A program made the translations under genes and the position numbers. The notes beneath the pieces are model-generated. The model was not told the origin of the DNA. It did no database searches and saw only the letters and a list, made by a program, of their open reading frames with translations. 62,446 nt of DNA from Acidobacteriota bacterium. GTDB lineage: Bacteria; Acidobacteriota; Blastocatellia; RBC074. Of this stretch, positions 51,804 to 60,815 are shown one piece after another; position 1 is the first letter of the stretch; each line of letters opens with the position of its first letter. The DNA is taken from NCBI GenBank assembly GCA_016710075.1, contig JADJLO010000026.1:1-62446 (forward strand), written 5' to 3'.

Positions 51804-52256
51804 GAAAATACGTTCTCCCTGCCAAGTCTCGGCTGGGTCCACTGGCCAAGAAGACACTGACACGCAATCGCCCGCTTGATTGAAACCGGCCCTCAGCCTC
51901 GATCGAGACCACGGCCTTTGGCAAGATGCCTGCTGGCCAGGAAGCCACCTCGCGCAACTCGCTCCTCGAACAAGACTAGGCATCCTTGGCGTCCAAGCCC
52001 TCGGCCAAAAAGCCTCTTCACACAGCTCACTCAATCGAGATTATCCGGCACCCACTGGCCGAAGCGAGCCACACTCGCAATGCTTTACATCACGAAGATA
52101 AATCACCCCATCGCAGCGTGCCGCGCACGCAAACCATCTCGAAGATCAAAGAGCCGCACTCGCAAACGTCATCCCGATGGCCTGACTAAAATCTATCTTA
52201 AAGACTCAGCAGCAGCCTGGTCAAGAGCACCAAGGCCGTGCCAGTCGCCATGAGCA
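51804..52256 (-). pseudogene. Decayed coding region, no intact frame
   Basis: Several short frames exist, for example MATGTALVLLTRLLLSL from ATG 52250 and a tail with repeated WP segments. The start resembles the MTFGTAIVRIFYERLLL start of the next cassette's gene and the 3' parts share ttggccaagaa, so this may be a decayed relative of the 52526 gene. I could not rebuild a single protein. Confidence 0.4.
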
Positions 52257-52356
52257 GCTCTATTGGGATAGAAACCGATGTTACGCCTCTGCCCTTATTG
52301 CTTTTGTTTTTCTCCAGTAGGACATACTTAGTGCTGATAAATGCGTTATCGATTTG

Positions 52357-52443
52357 GCCTAACGAACTGGTTACCGGGCCGCCGCCCTTCCGTATTTGCC
52401 CAACCTGGAAGCGGCGGCGGCTCCGGTAGAATGGGTGTTAGGC
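52357..52443 (-). repeat. attC site, type D
   Basis: Left box gcctaac, right box gttaggc, arms GGTTACCGGGCCGCCGCCC and GGCGGCGGCTCCGGTAGAAT. Confidence 0.9.
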
Positions 52444-52525
52444 GAAGAAACGTTCCAAACGCCAGATCTCCGGCCAATCGCCCATTGGCCAAGAAACAGG
52501 GACAGACACTCGGTTGGCCAATCAA

Positions 52526-52957
52526 TCAAAGTACATCGTTCCGACGCCGAACTTCCTTCCAGATACCCAAGAACTCCGGCCATCTTAGCCTGAAGACTGG
52601 AATCGTGATTGACTGGAGACCTTCCGGAGGTGTCCGAGTCAGCCACAGTTCCACACGTTCGTCGCAAGCGCCACAAATCAGCAAAAGTTTCCTTCCCTCA
52701 GTCTCCTTGGCCCACCAACCGGGCGGTCTATTTCGGCATCTCGGACACGGACCAGCGAATATCATCAGCGGTGTCAGGCGAAAGAGTCTTGAAATTGGCC
52801 ACGCCAACTGAAGCATGACAAAGAAAGCAATGGGAAACGCAATGTAATCCCGATTAAAAAATGAAGTCTGCAGGCCATCTTGTAAAAGCAGCCTTTCATA
52901 AAAAATGCGAACAATGGCCGTGCCGAATGTCATTAGTAGCAGGTGCGAAAGTTTCAT
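52526..52957 (-). CDS. Unknown membrane protein with zinc-ribbon
   Basis: The 143-residue product begins with two membrane helices (MKLSHLLLMTFGTAIVRIFY; DYIAFPIAFFVMLQLAWPIS) and then a four-cysteine ribbon CPRCRNRPPGWWAKETEGRK LLLICGACDERVELWL. The C-x2-C...C-x2-C spacing suits zinc. No named family. It resembles other small two-helix plus zinc-ribbon proteins. Intact; 52444-52525 is untranslated. Confidence 0.72.
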   Translation of the reverse strand: MKLSHLLLMTFGTAIVRIFYERLLLQDGLQTSFFNRDYIAFPIAFFVMLQLAWPISRLFRLTPLMIFAGPCPRCRNRPPGWWAKETEGRKLLLICGACDERVELWLTRTPPEGLQSITIPVFRLRWPEFLGIWKEVRRRNDVL

Positions 52958-53034
52958 AATCTAAGATTAAGAAGGCTCAGGCTCCCTGAAATGGAAGATA
53001 AAAGAGGTCAAAACCGAAGTGTAAAAAGTAAGCT

Positions 53035-53123
<89 letters not shown>

Positions 53124-53132
53124 TGAGTAGCA

Positions 53133-53648
53133 CTAATCTTTTCTTTTATATGATAATTCAATCACTTGTGGTAGCGGTTGCTCTATTTCCCCATAATACA
53201 ACCAGGTGTTTGGTTTTATTGAAGATATCACGCCAGTGATTTCAACATTTTCATTCACAAGTAATCGACCATTTAAAACACCGCTTGATAACACCGTGCT
53301 TTTTTCTGCTGAATCATTAGCATTTGAACTAACTAACACTACGACACGATGACCCTTTGGAAATTGCTTTATTTTAAACAGAAACCAATGTTTAGACTCT
53401 GTTATTTCTTCAATCCAGGCTTCCTCAATAGCAACTTCGTAATCTTCGATTTTCACAACAGGATGATCAATCTTGCACGCTGAAACGAAAACACCATCTA
53501 TTTTTGACATGGCCATTGAAGATGATACATGCGCTAGTGAATAATCATCTATTAAGGCATTTAATGGACTAAGAATAATTCCGCCAATCGCAACAAAAGC
53601 AATCATTAATATGGTTATAAATATTACCTTTACTGACGGAATTTGCAT
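53133..53648 (-). CDS. Unknown secreted or anchored protein
   Basis: The 171-residue product has an N-terminal membrane segment (VKVIFITILMIAFVAIGGII) and an extracytoplasmic domain rich in alternating strands (WFLFKIKQFPKGHRVVVLVS; GRLLVNENVEITGVISSIKP). One cysteine. No family recognised. Intact, AT-rich, terminates YKRKD just before attC 53035. Confidence 0.7.
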   Translation of the reverse strand: MQIPSVKVIFITILMIAFVAIGGIILSPLNALIDDYSLAHVSSSMAMSKIDGVFVSACKIDHPVVKIEDYEVAIEEAWIEEITESKHWFLFKIKQFPKGHRVVVLVSSNANDSAEKSTVLSSGVLNGRLLVNENVEITGVISSIKPNTWLYYGEIEQPLPQVIELSYKRKD

Positions 53649-53667
53649 ATATCACTTTACTTTGAGG

Positions 53668-53756
53668 GCCTAACAACGCGTTCACCGGGCGCGCCCCCGA
53701 AAACATTGGCTACAGACGCGATGTGGGGCGCGCTCCGGTGCAATGGATGTTAGCTG
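53668..53756 (-). repeat. attC site, type B, right box gttagct
   Basis: Left box gcctaac, right box gttagct (partner agctaac at 54371), arms GTTCACCGGGCGCGCCCC and GGGGCGCGCTCCGGTGCAAT. Confidence 0.92.
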
Positions 53757-53763
53757 GTTTTAT

Positions 53764-54352
53764 CATAGCGAGTTCCAGTCTTCCCCATCAGCATCTTTGA
53801 AGATAAGGATTGTTTGTCCATTCTTATTTTTGGACTTTTCCACCTGTCGAAGTATTGGCATGTCATCTAATGAATCGCGCATCATTGCGTGCCAGCGTGC
53901 GATGCGCCAAACAATTTGCCAGTTTCCCTGTGAACCTGGTTCGATAAAAATATGTGATGTGCTACATCAACGCTATCCATTGTAATCCGCAAATAACCAC
54001 GTTTTTGTTTTGCCAGTGTTCCCAAATGAATTCGCGGGCCTTCGTGAGGCGTTGCTCGACCTCATCGTAATTGCCTTTTGTTGAGGGCGGCACTTGTCCA
54101 TCTCCGACAATTGAAGTGTCCCGCCTGTTCATACAATTTCAGATCGCGTTGACCTGAGATGATTGAAGATGTCAGTTCCTCATCGTCACCTTTATGGATT
54201 TTTGTCTGGATTGTTTTGCCTCCTTTACGAACAAATATTTCATTTGGAGTTTCAGTTCGTTTAGTCGGCTTCTTACTCGGTTTTTGAGCCATTCCCACTA
54301 CCAGACATAGCAGGAAGGAAAGAATTATTATGCTGCTTCGTTTCAGATTCAT
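53764..54352 (-). pseudogene. Unknown secreted protein, frameshifted (family shared with 61443 gene)
   Basis: From ATG 54352 the frame has a signal peptide (SSIIILSFLLCLVVGMAQ) and TETPNEIFVRKGGKTIQTKI, LTSSIISGQRDLKLYEQAG. After two or more frame changes it continues YDEVEQRLTKAREFIWEHWQ NKKRGYLRITMDSVDVA, FIEPGSQGNWQIVWRIARWH and SKNKNGQTILIFKDADGEDW NSL. The A-R-E-F-I-W-E-H-W-Q-N-K-K-R-G-Y block and I-E-P-x-x-x-x-x-W also occur in the 61443 gene. Family of unknown function. Confidence 0.6.
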
Positions 54353-54370
54353 CGCCGTTTAGGGTTTACC

Positions 54371-54459
54371 AGCTAACGAACGAGTTGACCGGGGCACCGC
54401 CGTCCGCAAAGGATCGACCTGGAAGACGGCGGTGCCTCCGGTCGAACGATTTGTTCGGC
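54371..54459 (-). repeat. attC site, type C
   Basis: Left box agctaac, right box gttcggc (partner gccgaac at 55419), arms GTTGACCGGGGCACCGCCGTC and GACGGCGGTGCCTCCGGTCGAAC. Confidence 0.92.
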
Positions 54460-54477
54460 CACCCTCGGTGTGCGACG

Positions 54478-55399
54478 TTACCGACCGTAGAGGAACTCTA
54501 ATGCCGTGCAGCCGTCGTGCCCAGGCACTCTCTAGGTGCATTCCTCCCTCCTCGACCACCACCTGCAATCTCTTCCCTCTTATGCCAGCCTTCGCCAGCT
54601 TCTCGCCGAATCTCCGCACGAGCGACACGGCCTCTCGGTCGCCCGCCTCATCGCCTGTTTCGCGCGTGCCAATCCCAACGTACACTCGCCTCGGCCACTG
54701 CCGCACGCCGTCACAATCCTTCAGTAACTGCTCGCTCGAAATGTAGAGCGACGGACTCTCCAACAGCAGCCGCCCGAACACGCCCGGCCGCCTCATGACG
54801 GTGTAGAGCGCCGCGACCGCTCCGTAGGACGCCCCTCCGACACCCGTCGACTCGGGCCCGGTTCGCGTGCGATATGTCCGATTGATGAACGGCATTACTT
54901 CGTCAACCAGAAAATCCGGGTACTTGCGTCCATACGGCGACGACATAGCTGGGCGCAAGTATTCATCTGAATACGGCAGATACTCAGCCGGGCGCTCCCG
55001 CTTGCCCGCGTTGTCGATGCCGACGACGATCAGCGGCGCGATACGGTTCGACGCAGCGAGCCGAGAAACCGTTTCGTCGACCTGCCACTCGACGGGATTG
55101 AACATCGACGTGGACGCGTCGAACAGATTCTGACCGTCGTTGAGGTATAGTACCGCGTACCGCTGTGCCGCATGGCGCGGATCTTCGTAGCCGGGCGGAA
55201 GCAGAACTCTCACCGTGCGCGTATTGGCGAAGACGTCACTGCGGAACTCGTGTAAGCGTAGCTGCGCCGATAGCGAATAATTAACGCGCGCGCCCGCGCT
55301 GTAGGAAGCAACTGGCGGCGTGAGGTAGAGAGTGAGGGCAGCCGTGCAGAGCGAGTAATAAATTGTGATATATCGCAATTTGTACGTTGTTAGGATCAC
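54478..55399 (-). pseudogene. Secreted esterase (esterase D / enterochelin-esterase-like), terminal frameshift
   Basis: From ATG 55399 the product has a signal segment (IYYSLCTAALTLYLTPPVAS) and the putative-esterase fold: TRTVRVLLPPGYEDPRHAAQ RYAVLYLNDGQNLFD, EWQVDETVSRLAASNRIAPL, and the nucleophile elbow TGVGGASYGAVAALYTVMRR (G-x-S-x-G). The histidine is in EEGGMHLESAWARRL. The natural end is LEFLYGR with TAA at 54478 after one indel near 54505; without it the frame reads on through the attC. Substrates may be small acyl esters. Nearly intact. Confidence 0.82.
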
Positions 55400-55418
55400 T
55401 TCGTATCTTCCATCAGCG

Positions 55419-55515
55419 GCCGAACGACCAAGCTCACCTGCCCGGCGGGCTCGGGGAGCTTCACCTCTGGAATGGCCTACATGCCCGCCGGGTCAGGTGC
55501 AGCGACTGGTTCGGC
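55419..55515 (-). repeat. attC site
   Basis: Left box gccgaac, right box gttcggc (partner gccgaac at 56582), arms GCTCACCTGCCCGGCGGGC and GCCCGCCGGGTCAGGTGCAGC. Confidence 0.9.
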
Positions 55516-56574
55516 CGGACGGCCCCGTTGCCTCAAGCGGGTCATGGGCTGGACGGAGATGGCGACGCGGAAGCCGATGAAATCACGGCGGGCCGCGCGT
55601 TGGAGCGCCGCGCGACTCATCCCCGGCCCATCCAGCCAACTCCGGCCGCGGATCACTCTCAGACCGTCTCCCATGACGGGTGACTCGTCTGCCCCGTCCG
55701 CCGGGTATTCGGCGTAGGTGTCCTGCGCCCACTCCTCCAGGTTGCCGATCGATCGCCCTTCAGCCCCCAGGCGTTCGGCTTGTACGCCCCGACCGGGGAG
55801 AGCGTTGCCGCCCCGTCGTCGAATGGGAACAGGACGTTGGCCCACGGGAACTTCTTCTCGTGGGAGAGGTCGGCGAGGTTCGCATACCCGGCACCGGCGG
55901 CTGGGTCGTCGCCCCACGGGTAAGTGGTCTTGGCCCCGGCCCAGGCGGCGTACTCCCACTCGGCCTCGGTCGGCAGCCGCATCCGGAAGGGGCGGCGAAG
56001 GCAGTCGCGTCATTCCCAGCTGACGTGGACGACCGGGTGTTCGTCCACCGGGGCCGGGTTGCCGAGGCCGGGGAACGGGGTCCGCCAGCTCGCCTCCTTG
56101 GGACCACTCCCCGCGGGTCTGTCGCCGCGCCGGGCGAGTGCCGTGGCGAACGACCCCTTCGTGTGGCCGTCTACCTCGACGCCACTCTCGGCATCGGTCC
56201 TATAGCCCGTTTCCTCGACGAACCGCCTGAACTGGCCATTTCGTCACCTCCGTCTCGCCCAGATAGGAACGCATTGCGAATCACGCGGTGGTGAGCGGCC
56301 TCGCTTTCTGACCCATGCGGAATTCGCCCGCGGGGATGAGGACGAGTGTGACTCCGCCCGCCGCGTGAACGACGCGGGTGGGCAAGCCGGTGTCGGCGTC
56401 GGTCGCGGCACCGTCGGCCTGCCGGAGACCGGAAGGCAGGGCCGCTGCGGGCTCGACCCGTTCGGGACCGACCTTGGCTGCCGCGTGCGGAGTCCGAGAA
56501 CACGCCGAAAGGGCGACCGGTACGATGAGCGCGACGATCAATGCAAGTCTTGCCGGTATCTCATGCATGCTCAT
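55477..56574 (-). pseudogene. SUMF1/formylglycine-generating-enzyme-like lipoprotein, several frameshifts
   Basis: From ATG 56574 it has a lipoprotein signal (ARLALIVALIVPVALSAC) and enters the SUMF1 domain with GGVTLVLIPAGEFRMGQ. Later frames give MRLPTEAEWEYAAWAGAKTT YPWGDD, YANLADLSHEKKFPWANVLF, GAYKPNAWGLKGDRS, GNLEEWAQDTYAEYP and DGLRVIRGRSWLDGPGMSRA ALQRAARRDFIGFRVA. The layout is complete, but the two active-site cysteines of true formylglycine-generating enzymes are not seen and no sulfatase is nearby. It is probably a lectin-like or accessory SUMF1 protein. At least three indels. Confidence 0.75.
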
Positions 56575-56581
56575 CTCCGCG

Positions 56582-56665
56582 GCCGAACGACAAGTTTACC
56601 GGGGCGCCGCTGTCCGCAAAGGTTTTACTATGAAGACGGCGGCGTCCGGCAGAAGGGCTGAGGTA
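56582..56665 (-). repeat. attC site, type C, damaged right end
   Basis: Left box gccgaac and arm GTTTACCGGGGCGCCGCTGTC are intact; the right arm GACGGCGGCGTCCGGCAGAA and box (gaggtaatt) are altered. Confidence 0.6.
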
Positions 56666-57012
56666 ATTTGATCACCTCGTTCATGTATAACGGCATTAAA
56701 GCTGTAATCTAAAGCAGCGTATACATGATTTCTGATCAGATCGTTTATCTCAACGATTGATTGAATCATTTCCCATGTCGATTCATCAGTCCATTCGTGC
56801 GACTTTAAGCGTATAACTGATATCTTTGTGGTGATTGAATGCAAAAGCTCATTTACCCATTTCATACAACCGATTTTATCCTTATCGCTTAGCTCTGGCG
56901 CAGACCAAAATGCCCGTATTGAAACGGTTAAATTATGAGCAAAGACTTCGTAGAAATATAACCTTTGCCCTTCTGTAAGAGAGTTTATTTTTCCGATAAA
57001 GTTATAAGCCAC
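56596..57012 (-). CDS. Unknown helical protein, C-terminus read from attC
   Basis: The 138-residue product is mostly helical: MAYNFIGKINSLTEGQRLYF YEVFAHNLTVSIRAFWS, DKIGCMKWVNELLHSITTKI and MIQSIVEINDLIRNHVYAAL. The last ~25 residues (ALLPDAAVFIVKPLRTAAP) are translated attC, consistent with the damaged attC right end having removed the stop. A conserved E-x-x-x-R-x-x-x-Y-x-x-x-x-H-N-L-T-V motif is shared with other small cassette proteins of unknown function. Confidence 0.65.
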   Translation of the reverse strand: MAYNFIGKINSLTEGQRLYFYEVFAHNLTVSIRAFWSAPELSDKDKIGCMKWVNELLHSITTKISVIRLKSHEWTDESTWEMIQSIVEINDLIRNHVYAALDYSFNAVIHERGDQITSALLPDAAVFIVKPLRTAAPR

Positions 57013-57156
57013 TTTTCACCATGCGCTTCACAACCATCTTTCGATCAATTATCTTTTACGATGCGATACGCGAGATATTACGATCACGTCGCAGGCGATT
57101 CTTTACGTAGCCGCCATTCAAGGAACGATTCTCGCAATCTTTAATAGGATTTTAGG

Positions 57157-57239
57157 GCCTAACGATTGAGTTGAGCGGTCCCCAAAGACGACACAAAATT
57201 ACGTGACGTCCTTGAGGAATCGCTCAACGATTGTTATAC
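57157..57239 (-). repeat. attC site, right box gttatac
   Basis: Left box gcctaac, right box gttatac (partner gtataac at 57759), arms GAGTTGAGCGGTCC and GGAATCGCTCAAC. 57013-57156 is non-coding. Confidence 0.85.
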
Positions 57240-57286
57240 GGCTCCTGATCGACCTCATACATCTGCAATCGGTCAAAACCGCACAC

Positions 57287-57638
57287 TTAAGACGCCTGTG
57301 AATTCGCTCTGAACCACTCAACGATACCCGGCATCTCCGTTTCAAAGCCCCCGGGGTTGGTAATGGCGAGAAATTTCGACCGCGAGGACGCGCGATTTTC
57401 GAAGGTATGCGCTGTTCCCCCAGGAATGTAGATGTATGTACCCGATCTCGCCGTGTGCCATTCCTTTTCAAGCAAAACGCTCACCTCCCCCTCTATCAGG
57501 TTCAAGCCACCATTCAGCGACCGAAAGACGGGAGTCCGTTTCGTCACCATCCGCCACGAAAAACGCCGACATTCTCCCCATAGAGTAGTGACGCCCATGA
57601 TCGGGTCTAACAACAAGCGGCTTTGCTCCAGTACCCAT
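57287..57638 (-). pseudogene. Cupin-domain protein with internal deletion
   Basis: ATG 57638 (preceded by AGGGAGA) starts MGTGAKPLVVRPDHGRHYSM GRMSAFFVADGDETDSRLSV AEWWLEPD; the sequence then passes through GAGGGGGAGG and continues in another phase as EGEVSVLLEKEWHTARSGTY IYIPGGTAHTFENRASSRSK. In related cupins about 15 residues with the first metal motif (G-x-H-x-H-P-x-x-D/E) separate these parts. They are missing, so the metal site is lost. The second motif PGGTAHTFEN is kept. A short deletion in the G-rich stretch explains it. Confidence 0.75.
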
Positions 57639-57758
57639 AGTCGGTCTCCCTTTTCGAACTCATTGCCTCATCTGCAATTCTAAGCGTTGGAAGTTTGAAG
57701 GGCGATTAGTCGCAACGGGCACAAAGCGGACATCGAGCGCCACGCCATTTGCGGTGCC

Positions 57759-57846
57759 GTATAACGACCAGTTCACCGGATCGCCGCCGTCCGCTAAAGT
57801 TCGACCCAAAAGACGGCGGCGATTCCGGTGGAACGTGGAGTTAGGC
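57759..57846 (-). repeat. attC site, type C (duplicated cassette, copy B)
   Basis: Left box gtataac, right box gttaggc. Identical to attC 37484 from AAC to the right box; the bases left of AAC differ because they belong to the neighbouring cassette. Confidence 0.92.
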
Positions 57847-57932
57847 GCTGGAACCATCGCCAAGCGACATCGATATCAATTTATTCGCTGCCGGACAGCC
57901 TGCATTTTAGCTTATCTTTTGTCGCCACATTG

Positions 57933-58377
57933 TCATCGTGACAAAGTTGTGCCCGCGAATGCAATAAAGGCCCGCCTAGTACTTTACTACTCCGACCATA
58001 TCTATTACTCCCAGCCTCCTCCAGGCGTCGACGCTCTAAGCGACTACCAGTTTGATCTCGCGATGAATCATAAAGAGTGGCATAGCAAGGCTGATGGCAA
58101 TAAAAAGACCGAATATCACGTAGAACCAGACGCCGGGGATCTCTAATCGTCGTGCCTCAAGCAACATCCATAAAACTACAGCCAACCCTAGGAAGAGAAT
58201 ATCGACGGTTAAGAAGCGACTGGCCTCATTAACAAGAGCATCTTGCCAGAACTTTATCGTACCGCCCCAGAATCCCTGCTCCTTTAAGACACCTAACATA
58301 TTCCCCCACGTACCAACAAATGCGATAAGACCAATTAAGCCGTAAATCACGCAAAGCGCTTTACGTGAAACTGTCAT
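57933..58377 (-). pseudogene. DUF2834 membrane protein, copy B, frameshift near the end
   Basis: From ATG 58377 the frame is uninterrupted through MTVSRKALCVIYGLIGLIAF, GFWGGTIKFWQDALVNEASR FLTVDILFLGLAVVLWMLLE, LFMIHREIKLVVA and stops at TAG; in copy A this point reads on. So copy B supplies the intact N-terminal two thirds and copy A the C-terminal part. DUF2834 proteins are small membrane proteins of unknown role. Paired copies show several single-base indels between them. Confidence 0.8.
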
Positions 58378-58414
58378 AAAACCCCTTTCAATATAAACGG
58401 GAGATCTATTTGTC

Positions 58415-58502
58415 GCCTAACGATCGCGTTCAGTGGGCCACTGCCCTCCGATTACGTTTTACTAAAATGGCGGTGGCGGCTCCGCTGCAACGCGGGTTAG
58501 GT
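58415..58502 (-). repeat. attC site, type A
   Basis: Left box gcctaac, right box gttaggt (partner acctaac at 59187), arms GTTCAGTGGGCCACTGCCC and GTGGCGGCTCCGCTGCAAC. Confidence 0.9.
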
Positions 58503-58524
58503 GTGCGTCAAAAACTGACTTGGT

Positions 58525-58972
58525 TCATGGCAAGTGCTCAAGATCATCCAAGTCTTTGTATCGCCCACTTGCCTTTCTTGTTTATCTTTAGATGTCTCAA
58601 ACTGATTAATTTTACAGGAATGCCATCAATTACATCATCAACTCGTTCTTCATAACATTCCTTAAATTGGACGCCTGATATCTCAATTCAGCACTTCTAT
58701 ACGCATTGGCGGCAATCCCAGCCAGCCATTCTGTCTTTCTGCAAAAACAATTCTGGTGTTAAATCTGGTATATCGAAGCCGAATTCTTTCAGAACTCTCG
58801 TGATCTTGCCTGCATTTTCCTGATTCATGGCAATCCATATATCGATATCATTGGTTGCTCTGGGATAACCATGATAGCCAACGGCATAACCTCCTATGAG
58901 AAGGTACTCAACACCATTCGCATTTAGCAATTTCAAGAATTCTTTGAAGTCTGCTGGTAGCCCTATCGCCAT
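58525..58972 (-). pseudogene. Nucleotidyltransferase-fold protein, frameshifted
   Basis: From ATG 58972 it reads MAIGLPADFKEFLKLLNANG VEYLLIGGYAVGYHGYPRAT NDIDIWI, with the nucleotidyltransferase motif G-G-x-A-x(n)-R-x-T-x-D-I-D. After KDRMAG the frame breaks; further pieces MRIEVLN, GVQFKECYEERVDDVIDGIP VKLISLRHLKINKK and ASGRYKDLDDLEHLP follow in other phases, ending at 58525. The L-K-I-N/K-K-x-A-S-G-R-x-K-D-x-x-D-L-x-x-L-P tail is typical. Possibly one half of a toxin-antitoxin-like pair with the overlapping upstream gene. Confidence 0.78.
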
Positions 58973-59123
58973 AATTTACCTGTCGCAGAATCTCAATTTG
59001 ACTGATTCGATCTTGAGGACTTTGGGAAAGCCAATATGCTTTATCTGCTGACTCATCAAACAAAGGAACTGTCGTGAAGGCTCTCTTATCAAGCTTAACT
59101 TCATTTACTTCAATATTTTCCAT
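58908..59123 (-). CDS. Small companion of nucleotidyltransferase
   Basis: The 71-residue product is MENIEVNEVKLDKRAFTTVP LFDESADKAYWLSQSPQDRI SQIEILRQVNYGDRATSRLQ RILEIAK plus a short tail. Proteins with this D-x-x-Y-W-x-x-x-S-P-x-x-R-x-x-x-x-E-x-x-R-x-x-x-Y-G pattern are usually encoded just upstream of, and overlap, such nucleotidyltransferases, as here. The role is unknown; a two-gene module is likely. Preceded by TAGGAGACAA, which supports the start at 59123. Confidence 0.75.
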   Translation of the reverse strand: MENIEVNEVKLDKRAFTTVPLFDESADKAYWLSQSPQDRISQIEILRQVNYGDRATSRLQRILEIAKCEWC

Positions 59124-59186
59124 ATCTGATTGTCTCCTAAGATATTAGACTATCCGAATTCTTTGATGAGGCAACTTTTCGAGCAC

Positions 59187-59274
59187 ACCTAACGACCAGT
59201 TTACCGGGGCGCCGCCGTCCGCATAAGTTTTAAAAGTAAGGCGGCGGCGCCTCCGGTATAACGTGGAGTTAGGG
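59187..59274 (-). repeat. attC site, type C
   Basis: Left box acctaac, right box gttaggg, arms GTTTACCGGGGCGCCGCCGTC and GGCGGCGGCGCCTCCGGTATAAC. Confidence 0.92.
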
Positions 59275-59343
59275 GCCGGTACCGATTACGCCCTCTTCTT
59301 CATCTATGTTCGGCGGATACAAATCCAAAGCATCAACCCGCAC

Positions 59344-59718
59344 TCACCAATTCTCTTCAGCAGCAATGGTGAAAAATCCACCCCGCCTTGTCCGTTTCCA
59401 GAACCAAACCCAAGAAATGGATCTCCGATCGTTCCGGGTATTGATAGGTATTTCTTTCAAGGCGACTATCTTTGGTTCTACTATATCCATTAGCTCTGCG
59501 ATCTGATCCTCAAAAAGCGCGTCAGAACTCGAAGGATATTGCCATACCCATATGTTTGAATCATGCTTGGCATACTTTGGATTGCCGCGTATGTGTTCCC
59601 CTTTTTTGCCAATGTATGACGGTGTAAGGTTTAGCTTTTCCTCTATATCCTCAACATGCAAACGCTCTCCACTAAATCGTAGACTTACTTGGTGCCATTT
59701 TTTGCCTTCAGATATCAT
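59344..59718 (-). CDS. DUF4279-like protein
   Basis: The 124-residue product starts MISEGKKWHQVSLRFSGERL HVEDIEEKLNLTPSYIGKKG E and has SNIWVWQYPSSSDALFEDQI and terminal SWVWFWKRTRRGGFFTIAAE ENW. Opening strand F-S-G, helix with L-x-L-x-P-x-x-x-x-x-K-G-E and W-x-W pairs are DUF4279 features. The stop after AEENW may be premature, because VRVDALDLYPPNI follows in phase-shifted sequence, but the domain is nearly complete. Function unknown; related to immunity-like proteins. Confidence 0.72.
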   Translation of the reverse strand: MISEGKKWHQVSLRFSGERLHVEDIEEKLNLTPSYIGKKGEHIRGNPKYAKHDSNIWVWQYPSSSDALFEDQIAELMDIVEPKIVALKEIPINTRNDRRSISWVWFWKRTRRGGFFTIAAEENW

Positions 59719-59752
59719 CGCGGTCTTTTGCTTTTCATTTTGTACTCGAAGC

Positions 59753-59840
59753 GCCTAACAATTCGTTCACCGGGCGCGCGTGCAGTGCGAATAGAAAAGA
59801 GACGACAAGGCTCGCGCGCTCGGTGCAATATATATTCGGT
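59753..59840 (-). repeat. attC site, type B
   Basis: Left box gcctaac, right box attcggt (matches accgaac at 60708 except the first base), arms GTTCACCGGGCGCGCGTG and GCGCGCTCGGTGCAAT. Confidence 0.85.
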
Positions 59841-60694
59841 TTCAGTCGTCGAAAACAGACTTAATTTGATTTCCTGATCCTGAAACACTTTATTAATAAA
59901 CTCGCTTTCACTAACACCGCTATAAATAATCGGTCGATCACTCTTAAATGGGTAAAACAACGCCCTGAATTCCCGGGATAAAAATGTATTCCTATTGCCC
60001 CAATACCCGCCGATTTTGGAGTTAGTATGGAATAAGTAAAACTCCCGATTGATGAAAAAACCTCTTCTGGGCAAGTTGCTGGAATAACTGGCTGAATATT
60101 TTGAACCAGGAAGAAAGACTTGCTAGGTTCGTGATAAAACCCTTCCGGTGAAGAAGCTGTCTCAATCATAAATTCTCCCACGTCTTTATGTATACTAGAT
60201 TCAACAAGCCTCTTGAAAGCTCGATTCATTCGGAAAATTGTGTTACAAATGATTGCATCTTCTACTGAAAGATCGTCTCTATCAATGCCCTGGTTGTATG
60301 AAAATATTTTTGATAAGTACCAAGGCATCTTTATTACCGATCCAGCATTGATCATTTACTACTTCAATTTTCCCACCGCTTATTTTTATCAGTAACGGGT
60401 CGGGTTTGAGGATAGCAAGAATAAAATCAACACCGTCATTACTGTCTTGATTAGCCTTAAGGCAAATGCTCTTAACGTTATCAATATCAATTTGGCTTGA
60501 TTTAATTATTTCTTCAATTGCAAGGTGTGCGTAATTGATAAGACCAGCAAAACAAAGACATAAGTCTTCACTTAAAATGATTGATTTGAGGACATTGCAA
60601 TTTACACCTTTGAGTACGTCAGCGAGATCAGTTTTTTTGTGTCACTGAAAACTCTGATGCTATTGCTGATTCTTTTTGCGAGTACAAGTGTCAT
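59841..60694 (-). pseudogene. Unknown protein, several frameshifts
   Basis: From ATG 60694: MTLVLAKRISNSIRVFSDTK, then in successive phases TDLADVLKGVNCNVLKSIIL SEDLCLCFAGLINYAHLAIE EIIK, DGVDFILAILKPDPLLIKIS, SKIFSYNQGIDRDDLSVEDA IICNTIFRMNRAFKRLVESS, VGEFMIETASSPEGFYHEPS and FINKVFQDQEIKLSLFS. The start motif (protein with Ntn-like C-A-G-L/N-x-x-x-A-x-x-A-I segment) recurs in cassette proteins of unknown role. The matching box pair 59834/60708 shows it is one cassette and, I infer, one ~275-residue gene. Confidence 0.6.
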
Positions 60695-60707
60695 ATTGAG
60701 TTATGGA

Positions 60708-60795
60708 ACCGAACGACCAGTTGACAGGGGCACCGCCAGCCGAAGATGTTTTACAATGAAGGCGGCGGCGCCTCCACTCGAACGCGGAGTTAGGT
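60708..60795 (-). repeat. attC site, type C
   Basis: Left box accgaac, right box gttaggt, arms GTTGACAGGGGCACCGCC and GGCGGCGGCGCCTCCACTCGAAC. Confidence 0.9.
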
Positions 60796-60815
60796 AATAT
60801 AAATGGAAACACCGC

